A DNA stretch of 8,670 bases from Candidatus Dormiibacterota bacterium (GCA_955652585.1 CATPBF010000045.1:1-8670), one strand, 5' to 3'; positions 1 through 6,272 are shown, numbered from the stretch's first letter. Notes: generated by a model not told the origin, from the sequence alone. Numbers and translations: made by a program.

Positions 1-1
1 C

Positions 2-451
2 GTCATCGCCGAGGCGTGGAACGCGGGCGTCGTCACGGTCGACGTCCGTCAGGGAGATCGGACCCTCATAGGCACGATCGCGCGGGTGGATCCGAACGAC
101 GACCTTGCCGTCATCCACGTCGCCCAGACTCTCCCCGTTCTGCGCACGGCACCCACCCGGCCGGTCCTGGCCCAGGCCGTCATGGTGATCGGCTCGCCCC
201 TGGGGCTGGGCGGCACGGTGTCCGCCGGGGTGATCTCAGGATTCCGAAGCCTGGAGGGGAGCGATTACGTCCAGTTCTCCGCCCCCATCAGCCCCGGCAA
301 CAGCGGCGGCCCCGTCGTGGACGCCCGCGGCCGCGTGGTGGCGATCGCCTCGGCCAAGTTCGAAGGATCCGGCATCGAGGCGCTCTCGCTGGGAATCCCT
401 GTTCAAACCGCCTGCAGCGGCGTGGTGATCTGCCTTTTGGGCCCCGATTAA
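2..451 (+). CDS. HtrA-like trypsin-fold serine protease, C-terminal part (5' end outside window)
   Basis: The reading frame is open from the first bases of the window to a TAA at 449-451, so only the C-terminal 149 residues are visible. Two of the three catalytic residues can be read: the Asp in DPNDDLAVIHV (codon 101-103) and the Ser in SPGNSGGPVVD (codon 302-304). The catalytic His would lie upstream of the window. The segment VMVIGSPLGLGGTVSAGVISG is the usual HtrA/DegP stretch before the active-site loop, and IEALSLGIPV is the usual end of the protease barrel. In this family such proteins cleave misfolded or envelope proteins. The chain stops about 50 residues after the Ser, so no PDZ domain follows, unlike DegP, DegS or typical HtrA. 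A signal peptide or membrane anchor cannot be judged. Protease fold is certain; the physiological substrate is unknown. Confidence 0.88.
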   Translation, partial: VIAEAWNAGVVTVDVRQGDRTLIGTIARVDPNDDLAVIHVAQTLPVLRTAPTRPVLAQAVMVIGSPLGLGGTVSAGVISGFRSLEGSDYVQFSAPISPGNSGGPVVDARGRVVAIASAKFEGSGIEALSLGIPVQTACSGVVICLLGPD

Positions 452-518
452 GCGACCAACCCTCTCGACTGCTGCGTTGTTGCTCTGAATAACCAGTACT
501 AGCCAGAGGGGGTGGCGG

Positions 519-1130
519 TTGGCAATCGTGATCCCGAGTCCGCTGTCGGGGGCATCCCAATACGGGTCCGGACGTGCTCGCATCGTGCGCATCTCCGACC
601 GTGAGATCCGCGCTCACAACGGCCGGGTCGGCCAGCTGTGCGTCCGCATCGGACGCCAATTGGGAATGACCGCGGCAGAGCAGCGAGTCCTCGCCCGGTC
701 TGGGCTTCTGCACGACATCGGCAAGCTCGGGATCCCCGGCTCGATCCTTCACAAGCACGACCCGCTCGACGACTCGGAATGGAAGCTCATGAAGACTCAT
801 CCCGAGGTCGGATTGAAGATCCTTCAGTGGGCCGGGAACGTCGAGCGCGCGCTGCTCGCCGTGCTTTACCACCACGAGCGCATGGACGGCACCGGCTATC
901 CACACGGGCTGGTGGGCGACGCGATTCCCATCGAGGCTCGCGTGGTCGCGGTCGCCGACATGTATGACGTGCTCACGTCCGACCGCCCATACCGGCGAGC
1001 TCGAAACGAAAGGGAGGCGCGTCGCGTTCTCGAGGACGCCGCGGGCCCGCACCTCGACCCGGTGGTGGTCAGCGCGCTCCTGAGATCGCTCGACGAAGAA
1101 GCATCCCGGCCGGCGCCCGTCCTCCAGTAG
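519..1130 (+). CDS. Stand-alone HD-GYP domain phosphodiesterase
   Basis: A 203-residue protein made almost entirely of one HD-GYP domain, the family that hydrolyses cyclic di-GMP (some members cyclic GMP-AMP) in the cytoplasm. The metal and signature residues are intact: H33 in IRAHNGRV, HDIGK at 65-69 followed by GIP, HP at 94-95, HHE at 118-120, DGTGYP at 123-128, and VADMYDVLTSDRPYR at 145-159. It should therefore be catalytically competent. No receiver, PAS, GAF or membrane segment is present, so any signal must come from partners or expression level. The start is taken as TTG at 519 because a purine-rich AGAGGGGG ends 6-7 bases before it; GTG at 528 is a possible alternative. The gene is 67 bp after the protease gene and 23 bp before the VOC gene, so co-transcription with the latter is likely. 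Confidence 0.9.
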   Translation: MAIVIPSPLSGASQYGSGRARIVRISDREIRAHNGRVGQLCVRIGRQLGMTAAEQRVLARSGLLHDIGKLGIPGSILHKHDPLDDSEWKLMKTHPEVGLKILQWAGNVERALLAVLYHHERMDGTGYPHGLVGDAIPIEARVVAVADMYDVLTSDRPYRRARNEREARRVLEDAAGPHLDPVVVSALLRSLDEEASRPAPVLQ

Positions 1131-1153
1131 GAAGGGGGCTAACCTGGGCGGCG

Positions 1154-1579
1154 ATGCCCACTCGGCCCAAGCCTCGAGGCTTCGCGTCGCCATTCGAGCA
1201 GCTCGATTATCTGTACACGCCCAGCAACGATGTCGCCGCCGACGCGCGCTACTTCAGTGAAGTGCTCGGCGGGCGGGTGGCGTTCGCCATCGAAGGCATG
1301 GGCGCGCGCGTGGCGAAGGTCGAGCTCACCGACGGGCCGCCTCACATCCTGCTCACCGATCACCTGGAAGGCGACCGTCCGGTCTTCATCTATCGCGTGG
1401 CCGACCTCGACGAAGCCATGCGCGAGCTGAAGAAACGAGGCTGGAAAAAGAAAGCGACCTTAGAGATCCCGATGGGCCCGTGCTGCTCGTTCATTCTGCC
1501 TGCCGGCCATCGCATCGCCATCTACGAGCTGACCCGGCCGGACGTGGCCAAGCATTTCGACGGCCGCTTCGACTTTTAA
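1154..1579 (+). CDS. VOC-family (glyoxalase/bleomycin-resistance fold) protein
   Basis: A 141-residue protein with the one-module vicinal-oxygen-chelate pattern. It has a first strand with a turn (QLDYLYTPSNDV, 16-27), a helix with the typical ARYFSEVLGGRV (31-42), the strand PHILLTDH (63-70), a second half starting FIYRVADLDEAMRELKKRGW (78-97), and the last strand HRIAIYELTRP (119-129). By position, the possible metal ligands are Q16, H64 and E125; this assignment is inferred from the fold, not from an alignment. Members are metal-dependent lyases, dioxygenases or drug-binding proteins, usually dimers, and the reaction cannot be named here. The length of about 140 residues is normal. The ATG follows GAAGGGGG at an unusually long distance (about 15 bases), with a weaker GGGCGG nearer. 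It is probably translated with the HD-GYP gene in a two-gene unit. Confidence 0.82.
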   Translation: MPTRPKPRGFASPFEQLDYLYTPSNDVAADARYFSEVLGGRVAFAIEGMGARVAKVELTDGPPHILLTDHLEGDRPVFIYRVADLDEAMRELKKRGWKKKATLEIPMGPCCSFILPAGHRIAIYELTRPDVAKHFDGRFDF

Positions 1580-1595
1580 AGGCGTTTCCGTGCGC

Positions 1596-1654
1596 CTGGC
1601 GCCAGCGGCGTGCCTCGAAGCCTTGAATTTCACGCGTTTGACGCCAACGGCGTC
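1596..1654. other. Convergent intergenic stretch with two short palindromes
   Basis: Between the convergent VOC and ppc stop codons lie a perfect 10-bp palindrome, CTGGCGCCAG (1596-1605), and a small hairpin, GACGCC-AAC-GGCGTC (1640-1654). Neither is followed by a T-tract on either strand, so they are not convincing rho-independent terminators. They may help end transcription from both sides or may be chance in GC-rich DNA. No gene is seen in this 91-bp gap. Confidence 0.25.
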
Positions 1655-1670
1655 CATGGAGCCACGCTGA

Positions 1671-4301
1671 CTAGCCGGTGTTCTGGAGGCCGGCCGCCAC
1701 CCCGTTGACCGTGAGCAGGAAGAGGCGCTCGGCTCGGGCTCGTTGAGACGCGGAACTTGTCTTCGCACGAAGGGCGCGCAGCGCCCGCAGCTGCAGGTGC
1801 GAGAGCGCGTCAACGTACGGATTGCGCAGCTCGACCGCCCAGGACAGGACCCGATGCTTCTCGAGCAGCCGTGAATGGCCCGTGACCGCGAGGACGTTCT
1901 TCTTGGTGAGGTCGTACTCATCGAGCACCTTTGCCGCGAGGTCCGGCCGGTCGCCGAGCGCAAGGTATCGCGAGGCAATCCGCCGGTCGGTTTTGGCCAG
2001 GCTCATCTCGGCATTGTCGAGAAGGACGTTGAACAGCGGCCACGATGCATAGGCTCGGCGCAGATCCTCCAGCCGCGCCGCCGCCAGGCCGCTGCCGAGC
2101 CCATACCAACCCGGCAGGTTGAGGCGCATCTGCGACCAGGCGAAAACCCAGGGAATCGCTCGGAGGTCATCGAGCTCTTTCCCGCCGCCACGCCGGGTTG
2201 GCCTGGATGCGATGCGCATTCGGCTTAGCTCTTCGACCGGGCTGACCCGCTCGAACCATTCCGCGAAACCCTTGGTCTCGACGAGCGCGCGATATGCGCC
2301 GCGGGCGGCTGCATCAACGTCCACTGCCAGGCGCTGAAAGCGGCGGGCCGGCTCCGAGCGAGCGGTCGCCGTGGACGCCTCGAGCACGGCCGAGGCCACC
2401 TGCTCGAGGTGGCGCCTCGCGATGGCCGCATTTCCGTAGCGGGCAAAGATGACCTCGCCCTGCTCGGTGACCTTGAACCGGCCGGCCACCGATCCGGGCG
2501 CCTGGGCCCGGACTGCGCGGTTGGCGGGACCACCACCGCGCCCCAACGCCCCACCGCGCCCGTGGAACATGGTGAGGCGAATGTGGCGGCGCTTGGCCCA
2601 GGCGGTCAGCTCCAGTTGCACCTGGTACAGCGCGAGGGTGGCCGACAGCGGCCCGACCTTCTTGGTCGAATCCGAATAGCCGAGCATCACCTCCAGACTT
2701 CGCCCCGTGGTCGCGAGCCTGTGTTTCACCGGCGGCAGTTTCAGCATCTCCTCCATCACCGCCGGAGCGGCGTTCAGGTCGTCGACCGTCTCGAACAAAG
2801 GAATGACGTCCAGCACGGGTGGCGTGCCCCCGGTGGCGTGCTCGGCCAGCTCGTACACGGCCGCGATGTCACCGACGTTGCGCGTGAAGCTCACGACGTA
2901 GCGCCGGCACGCATCGGCCCCGAATCGCGCTTGCACCGTTGCGATCGTCCCCAGCGTGTCCAGCACCTCTCTTGACTTCGGCGAGAGTTTCCCTTTGGCC
3001 TGCACGGCGGCAAGGGCCAGCGCGTGGACCTGGCTGTGCTGGCGCACCTCGAGCTCCGCCAGGTGAAAGCCAAACGTCTCCGCCTGCCAGATGAGATGCT
3101 GCAGCTCGCCATATGCCTGGCGCGGCGCGCCCGCGGCGGCCAGAGAGCCCTGGGCCAGGCGCAGGTCGGATACGAGCTCCGCAGCGCAGGGGTACGCGAT
3201 CCCCGCGACGATTCTCCTGGTCGCCAAGGCGCGGCTGCGCGTGGCCCGGATGCGCTCGGCGACATGCAGGAGGAACTGTCGGTGCTGCTCGGACGGCGAG
3301 CGTTTCTCGAGCTCGGCCCAGCCCTGCGGATCGGCAGAGCGTAATGCCGCGATGCGCCGTCGGAGATCAGCCCGCGGCGGCGTGGTGGCGGCATCGGCCG
3401 TCAACGCGCGCCCGATGCGGGTGGTCGCAGCCTCGAGCGCGAGCAGCGCATGCTCGGCCTGGATCACCATCGCCTCGTACGTGACCTTCGCCGTGACCGC
3501 GTCATTGCCATCGCGATCGCCTCCGACCCAGCTGCCAAAGCGGAGGAATGCGGGCGCGAGCGAAGGGCGCATGCCGCTGTCGGCGGGGCCGAGCGCCCAA
3601 TCGAGCGCGCGATAGATCTCGGGCACGACCCGAAACAGGGTCTCGTCGAAAACCGCCATCGTGGAGCGGACCTCATCAAGCGGTGTGACCTGTGAAGTGC
3701 GTAGCTGTCCGGTGCGCCACAGCGAGTCGATCTCCTCTGTGAGCCTTCGCATCGATTCGCGGCGTTCGGTCTCCGACGCCCTCGGATCGTCGATGCGGTC
3801 GAGCTGATCGCCCACCCTGCGGATAGCGGCCACCACTGCCCGGCGTCGTGCCTCGGTCGGGTGGGCGGTAAAGACCGGGTGCACTTGCAGGCCGGCGAGC
3901 GCCTCCATCAGGCGGCGTCGCCCGATCCGGCGGCGCAGCTCGGGTACGGTGGCCGCCAGCGATTCCGGCATCAGCCCCGTTCCGCCGCCGCTATCACGCA
4001 GGACGCGGGCGCGATGGTGCTCTTCGGCCAGGTTGACAAGGTGGAAGTAGCACGTGAAGGCGTGCGCCACCTGCTCCGCGCGCACGAGCGACCACGCGGC
4101 CACGATGCTTTCCGTCTTCCGTTCATGCTCGTCGGCGTCACGCGCCCGGATCACGGACCGCCGCAGGGTCTCGACGTCCTTGAGCAGGCCGGCGCCGCCG
4201 TAGTCCTTGATCACCCGTCCGAGCTGCTCGCCGAGCATGCGCACGTCGCGCCGCAGCTCATCAGGGATCGCCTGGCGGGCCGAAGCCCTGGTCGACGTCA
4301 A
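1671..4301 (-). CDS. ppc: Phosphoenolpyruvate carboxylase
   Basis: Adds bicarbonate to PEP to make oxaloacetate, refilling the TCA cycle and feeding aspartate-family synthesis; cytoplasmic, normally a tetramer. With TTG at 4299-4301 as start it has 876 residues, close to the 883 of E. coli. All signature motifs are present: VFTAHPTEA with catalytic H147, GSWVGGDRDGN (256-266), LGYSDSTKKVG (540-550), FHGRGGALGRGGGPA (579-593), QGEVIFARYG (614-623), LRAIPWVFAWSQMRLNLPGW (713-732), and C-terminal NGVAAGLQNTG (866-876). The residues equivalent to the E. coli aspartate-inhibition site (R588, K770, R826, N874) are kept, so feedback inhibition by aspartate is expected. The TTG start overlaps the cimA stop codon (TTGA). 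It is preferred because the N-terminal conserved segment DELRRDVRMLGEQLG begins about 13 residues later; GTG at 4244 or ATG at 4238 would cut into that segment. No clear Shine-Dalgarno precedes the TTG, so translational coupling to cimA is likely. Confidence 0.96.
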   Translation of the reverse strand: MTSTRASARQAIPDELRRDVRMLGEQLGRVIKDYGGAGLLKDVETLRRSVIRARDADEHERKTESIVAAWSLVRAEQVAHAFTCYFHLVNLAEEHHRARVLRDSGGGTGLMPESLAATVPELRRRIGRRRLMEALAGLQVHPVFTAHPTEARRRAVVAAIRRVGDQLDRIDDPRASETERRESMRRLTEEIDSLWRTGQLRTSQVTPLDEVRSTMAVFDETLFRVVPEIYRALDWALGPADSGMRPSLAPAFLRFGSWVGGDRDGNDAVTAKVTYEAMVIQAEHALLALEAATTRIGRALTADAATTPPRADLRRRIAALRSADPQGWAELEKRSPSEQHRQFLLHVAERIRATRSRALATRRIVAGIAYPCAAELVSDLRLAQGSLAAAGAPRQAYGELQHLIWQAETFGFHLAELEVRQHSQVHALALAAVQAKGKLSPKSREVLDTLGTIATVQARFGADACRRYVVSFTRNVGDIAAVYELAEHATGGTPPVLDVIPLFETVDDLNAAPAVMEEMLKLPPVKHRLATTGRSLEVMLGYSDSTKKVGPLSATLALYQVQLELTAWAKRRHIRLTMFHGRGGALGRGGGPANRAVRAQAPGSVAGRFKVTEQGEVIFARYGNAAIARRHLEQVASAVLEASTATARSEPARRFQRLAVDVDAAARGAYRALVETKGFAEWFERVSPVEELSRMRIASRPTRRGGGKELDDLRAIPWVFAWSQMRLNLPGWYGLGSGLAAARLEDLRRAYASWPLFNVLLDNAEMSLAKTDRRIASRYLALGDRPDLAAKVLDEYDLTKKNVLAVTGHSRLLEKHRVLSWAVELRNPYVDALSHLQLRALRALRAKTSSASQRARAERLFLLTVNGVAAGLQNTG

Positions 4302-5923
4302 GTCTTTGAGGAAGTTCGCGAGTGGTGCGCGTACTCGAACGAGTCGAGCAGGGCCGCCAGCGACGCCTCGATGATGTTGCTCGAGCAGCCCACGGTCGTC
4401 CAACGTTTTGGTCCCTTGCCCGATTCGACAAGCACGCGCGTCGTCGCCCCGGTGCCTGCCGCGCCATCCAGGATGCGCACCTTGTAGTCGTGAAGGCTCA
4501 CGCCCCGCAGCCCCGGAAACTTTGGGCTGAGCGCTTTGCGCAGCGCCGCGTCGAGCGCGTTGACGGGCCCGTTTCCCGATGCGGCCGTGTGATACACAGC
4601 CGCGCCAACCTCGACCTTGACCGTGGCCTCGGCATGCACCGAATCCCCATCTTTGCGCACCACGGTCGTGAAGTCCGCCACCCTCCACGGCGCTTCATAG
4701 CCGGGCTGCAATCGGCGCAGGAGCATCTCGAAGGAAGCATCTGCCGCTTCGTACGAATAGCCGCGGTGCTCGAGCTCCTTGAGGTGCTGGACCAGCCACT
4801 TGGTCTGCGGATCGTCGCGGTCGAGCTCGAGCCCGAACTCGCGCGCCTTGGCGAGGATGTTGCCGCGACCAGAGAGCTCCGAGACCAGGACGTGAGGCTC
4901 GTTGCCGATCAGGCTCGGTTCGATGTGCTGGTACGAATCACGGTGCTTGAGCACGGCACTCACGTGCTGGCCGCCCTTGTGCGCGAAGGCGCCATATCCG
5001 ACGAACGGCTGCTGCACCGGGAGGGCTACGTTGGCGATCTCTGCGACCGTACGGGACAGGTCTGTGGATTTCGCGAGCGTCCCCGCGGGCAATGCCTCCA
5101 TGCCCATCTTCAACACCAGGTTCGCGACCACCGACACCAGGTTTGCGTTCCCGCAGCGCTCACCGTATCCGTTGATCGTGCCCTGCACCATGTCGGCCCC
5201 GGCGACGACTCCTTCGAGCGTGTTGGCTACCGCGAGCTCGCAGTCGTTGTGGCAGTGGATGCCGACTCTGGCCGAGCCCTTCAACTCGTCGAGGGCGTGA
5301 CGCACGGCTTCCACCCCGTGGCGGATCTCTGCCGGCAGGCTCCCGCCGTTGGTGTCGCACAGGACGACCCAGGTCGCCCCGGCGCGCGCCGCCTCCAGGC
5401 AGACCTCGACCGCATACTCGGAATCGCGCGCGAAGCCATCGAAGAAATGCTCGGCATCGAAGATGACCTCACGCCCGAGCGATACCCCGTGAGCGACAGA
5501 CTCTCGCACCATCGCCAGGTTCTCATTCGGCGTCGTTTGCAGGACCGTGCTCACCTGCCACGTGTCGCTTTTGCCGACCAGCGTCCAGGTGGGCGCCTGG
5601 CTGCGCGCGAGCGCTTGGAGGTTGGCGTCGTCCGCGCAGGTGCCGCCGGCGCGTCGCGTGGCGCCGAACGCGGCCAGGCGCGCCCGTTTGAGCGGATGCG
5701 CCGCCAGCTCGGCGAAGAGCTCTTCATCCTTGGGGTTGGAGCCGGGGAAGCCCCCTTCGACATAATCGAATCCGAGGCCGTCGAGGGTGCGCGCGATGCG
5801 CAGCTTGTCCGAGGCCGAGAACGAGACGGCCGGGCCCTGGGCGCCGTCGCGCAGGGTCGTGTCGTAGATCACGATCCGTCGTGCGGCGCCGGCTCCACGG
5901 TCGTTGTTGGTCTTGCTAGGCAT
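4298..5923 (-). CDS. cimA: (R)-citramalate synthase
   Basis: Condenses pyruvate with acetyl-CoA to (R)-citramalate, the first step of the threonine-independent route to 2-oxobutyrate and isoleucine. The 541-residue chain begins with the HMGL-like TIM barrel: YDTTLRDGAQGPAVSFS (20-36, with R25 and D26), FDYVEGGFPGSNPKD (52-66), GIHCHNDCELAVANT (221-235, metal ligands H223 and H225), and NGYGERCGNANL (251-262). It continues through the GQHVSAV segment (318-324) to a complete LeuA-type C-terminal regulatory domain (about 405-532), the usual site of isoleucine feedback. Length and the LRDGAQGP/GGFPGSNPKD pattern fit the long CimA type (about 530 residues) better than 2-isopropylmalate or homocitrate synthase, though specificity is inferred. 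ATG 5921-5923 is preceded by GGAGG and a seven-T spacer; the GGAGG lies inside the terminator stem described separately. It is first in an operon with ppc and sits downstream of an Ile-rich leader ORF. Confidence 0.93.
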   Translation of the reverse strand: MPSKTNNDRGAGAARRIVIYDTTLRDGAQGPAVSFSASDKLRIARTLDGLGFDYVEGGFPGSNPKDEELFAELAAHPLKRARLAAFGATRRAGGTCADDANLQALARSQAPTWTLVGKSDTWQVSTVLQTTPNENLAMVRESVAHGVSLGREVIFDAEHFFDGFARDSEYAVEVCLEAARAGATWVVLCDTNGGSLPAEIRHGVEAVRHALDELKGSARVGIHCHNDCELAVANTLEGVVAGADMVQGTINGYGERCGNANLVSVVANLVLKMGMEALPAGTLAKSTDLSRTVAEIANVALPVQQPFVGYGAFAHKGGQHVSAVLKHRDSYQHIEPSLIGNEPHVLVSELSGRGNILAKAREFGLELDRDDPQTKWLVQHLKELEHRGYSYEAADASFEMLLRRLQPGYEAPWRVADFTTVVRKDGDSVHAEATVKVEVGAAVYHTAASGNGPVNALDAALRKALSPKFPGLRGVSLHDYKVRILDGAAGTGATTRVLVESGKGPKRWTTVGCSSNIIEASLAALLDSFEYAHHSRTSSKT

Positions 5924-5957
5924 AAAAAAACCTCCAGGCCTTCTCTGGCCGGGAGGT
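5924..5957 (-). terminator. Rho-independent terminator (attenuator) abutting the cimA start
   Basis: Read on the minus strand, ACCTCCCGGCC (5957-5947) pairs with GGCCTGGAGGT (5940-5930) around an AGAGAA loop. This gives 10 of 11 pairs with one C/T mismatch, directly followed by six more T residues ending at the base before the cimA ATG. That is the canonical stem plus U-tract form. No minus-strand gene lies between this point and the divergent channel gene, so a regulatory role in the cimA leader is the natural reading. The 3' arm contains the cimA Shine-Dalgarno GGAGG (5935-5931). On the plus strand there is no T-tract, so it acts only for the minus strand. Confidence 0.85.
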
Positions 5958-6010
5958 CCCGCGACATCAGCGTAGAGCGCTAAGTCGGGGAACCTCCCCG
6001 GCTAATGTCG
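5948..6010 (-). promoter_or_regulatory. Antiterminator/pre-emptor RNA region of the cimA leader
   Basis: Two folds compete with or precede the terminator. The antiterminator pairs 6002-5988 with 5960-5948: GCC plus GGGAGGT with ACCTCCCGGC, then CCC with GGG. This makes 13 pairs with single-base bulges at 5999 and 5991, and it uses up the whole 5' arm of the terminator. The pre-emptor has an outer stem CGACATTAGC (6010-6001) with GCTGATGTCG (5972-5963), ten pairs including one G-U. It encloses a local GGGGA-GGT-TCCCC hairpin (5999-5987) and leaves the terminator arm free. Pairings were worked out by eye; no folding energy was computed. Confidence 0.75.
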
Positions 6011-6039
6011 TTGCCGATGATTGCGATCTGCTTGCGCAT
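5980..6039 (-). CDS. Isoleucine-rich leader peptide of the cimA-ppc operon
   Basis: A 19-codon ORF from ATG 6039-6037 to TAG 5982-5980 encodes MRKQIAIIGNDISRGGSPT. Isoleucine is at positions 5, 7, 8 and 12, with no Leu or Val. In classic attenuation the peptide acts as a sensor: ribosomes stall at its codons when the charged tRNA is scarce. The spacing suits this. The codon for Ile8 ends 13 bases before the antiterminator strand begins at 6002, so a ribosome stalled there would leave that strand free. A ribosome at the stop codon would sit on it. An in-frame TAA at 6054-6052 shows that the ORF cannot extend upstream, and no other ATG is in frame. No Shine-Dalgarno is visible. Being a gene is inferred from composition, position and the attached terminator, not from homology. 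Confidence 0.78.
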   Translation of the reverse strand: MRKQIAIIGNDISRGGSPT

Positions 6040-6048
6040 GGAAGCAGA

Positions 6049-6054
6049 AGGTTA
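6049..6054 (-). promoter_or_regulatory. Possible -10 element for the cimA leader (TAACCT)
   Basis: On the minus strand TAACCT (6054-6049) matches the TANNNT pattern and ends nine bases before the leader ATG. If used, transcription would begin close to the ATG (about 6039-6042), giving a leaderless or nearly leaderless message. That would explain the missing Shine-Dalgarno. No good -35 hexamer stands about 17 bases upstream, so this is a weak call. The stretch between it and the divergent promoter (about 6055-6185) shows nothing firmer. Confidence 0.3.
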
Positions 6055-6185
6055 GGCCATTCGCCGAACCGGAGTCCTGGCTGCGAATACCAAATCCCGA
6101 GGGCCGCCTTAGTGTGCCTGCGACAGCGGGGCGATAGGCGGGCCGGCCAGGCTGATGAACTCGGCTGCAGCGTCCAAATTACCTG

Positions 6186-6214
6186 TTGACAAACTGTTCG
6201 AACCGGACTACGGT
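6186..6214 (+). promoter_or_regulatory. Sigma70-type promoter of the channel-dhaKL operon
   Basis: A perfect -35 hexamer TTGACA (6186-6191), a 17-bp spacer and TACGGT as -10 (6209-6214, TANNNT form) predict transcription start near 6221, about 50 bases before the channel gene. This is the clearest promoter in the window. The spacer contains a palindrome described separately, which would let a repressor block RNA polymerase. Confidence 0.75.
6193..6203 (+). promoter_or_regulatory. Putative operator 1, GTTCGAAC palindrome in the promoter spacer
   Basis: The 8-bp perfect palindrome GTTCGAAC (6196-6203) sits between the -35 and -10 boxes. The overlapping decamer ACTGTTCGAA (6193-6202) matches nine of ten positions of the E. 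coli GlpR half-site consensus WATKYTCGWW, as I recall it. A DeoR-family glycerol repressor is therefore a reasonable guess, but no regulator gene is visible in the window. Confidence 0.45.
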
Positions 6215-6225
6215 TTGTGAAATCA

Positions 6226-6242
6226 GTTCGACATTGTCGAAC
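6226..6242 (+). promoter_or_regulatory. Putative operator 2, perfect 8+1+8 palindrome after the transcription start
   Basis: GTTCGACATTGTCGAAC (6226-6242) is a perfect inverted repeat of eight bases around a single T. It lies just downstream of the predicted transcription start and shares the GTTCGA core with operator 1, with centres about 34-35 bp apart (roughly three helical turns). Position and symmetry suit a dimeric repressor. The half-sites again resemble GlpR (DeoR family) sites, with eight of ten consensus positions on one arm. Confidence 0.55.
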
Positions 6243-6272
6243 ACTAGTCAGATACAGGGGGTCTTGAGAGAC

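Noticed and set aside
16..492. Alternative frame across the protease gene
   Set aside because: Arg/Pro/Gly-rich shadow; the neighbouring frame holds the clear HtrA motifs DLAVI and GNSGGP.
477..502. Promoter for the HD-GYP gene (TTGTTG and TACTAG)
   Set aside because: The spacer would be only 14 bp and the start of transcription would fall on the ribosome-binding site.
4302..4688. Upstream extension of the ppc frame inside cimA
   Set aside because: The extra 129 residues are low-complexity Arg/Gly-rich text encoded within cimA, and the 876-residue form already matches the family length and N-terminus.
4322..5983. Very long open frame on the plus strand opposite cimA
   Set aside because: It is the antisense of a gene with complete citramalate synthase motifs; high GC leaves antisense frames open. 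Its translation is Arg/Ala-rich, shows no recognisable motif and has no ribosome-binding site.
5924..6060. T-box riboswitch in the cimA leader
   Set aside because: A T-box was considered because of the terminator/antiterminator pair, but the conserved TGGN-containing T-box sequence and the long specifier stem are absent, while a short Ile-rich ORF explains the layout.
6186..6272. Upstream extension of the channel gene to TTG 6186
   Set aside because: That TTG is the first part of the TTGACA -35 box, so it is not transcribed from this promoter; the extension has no family resemblance.
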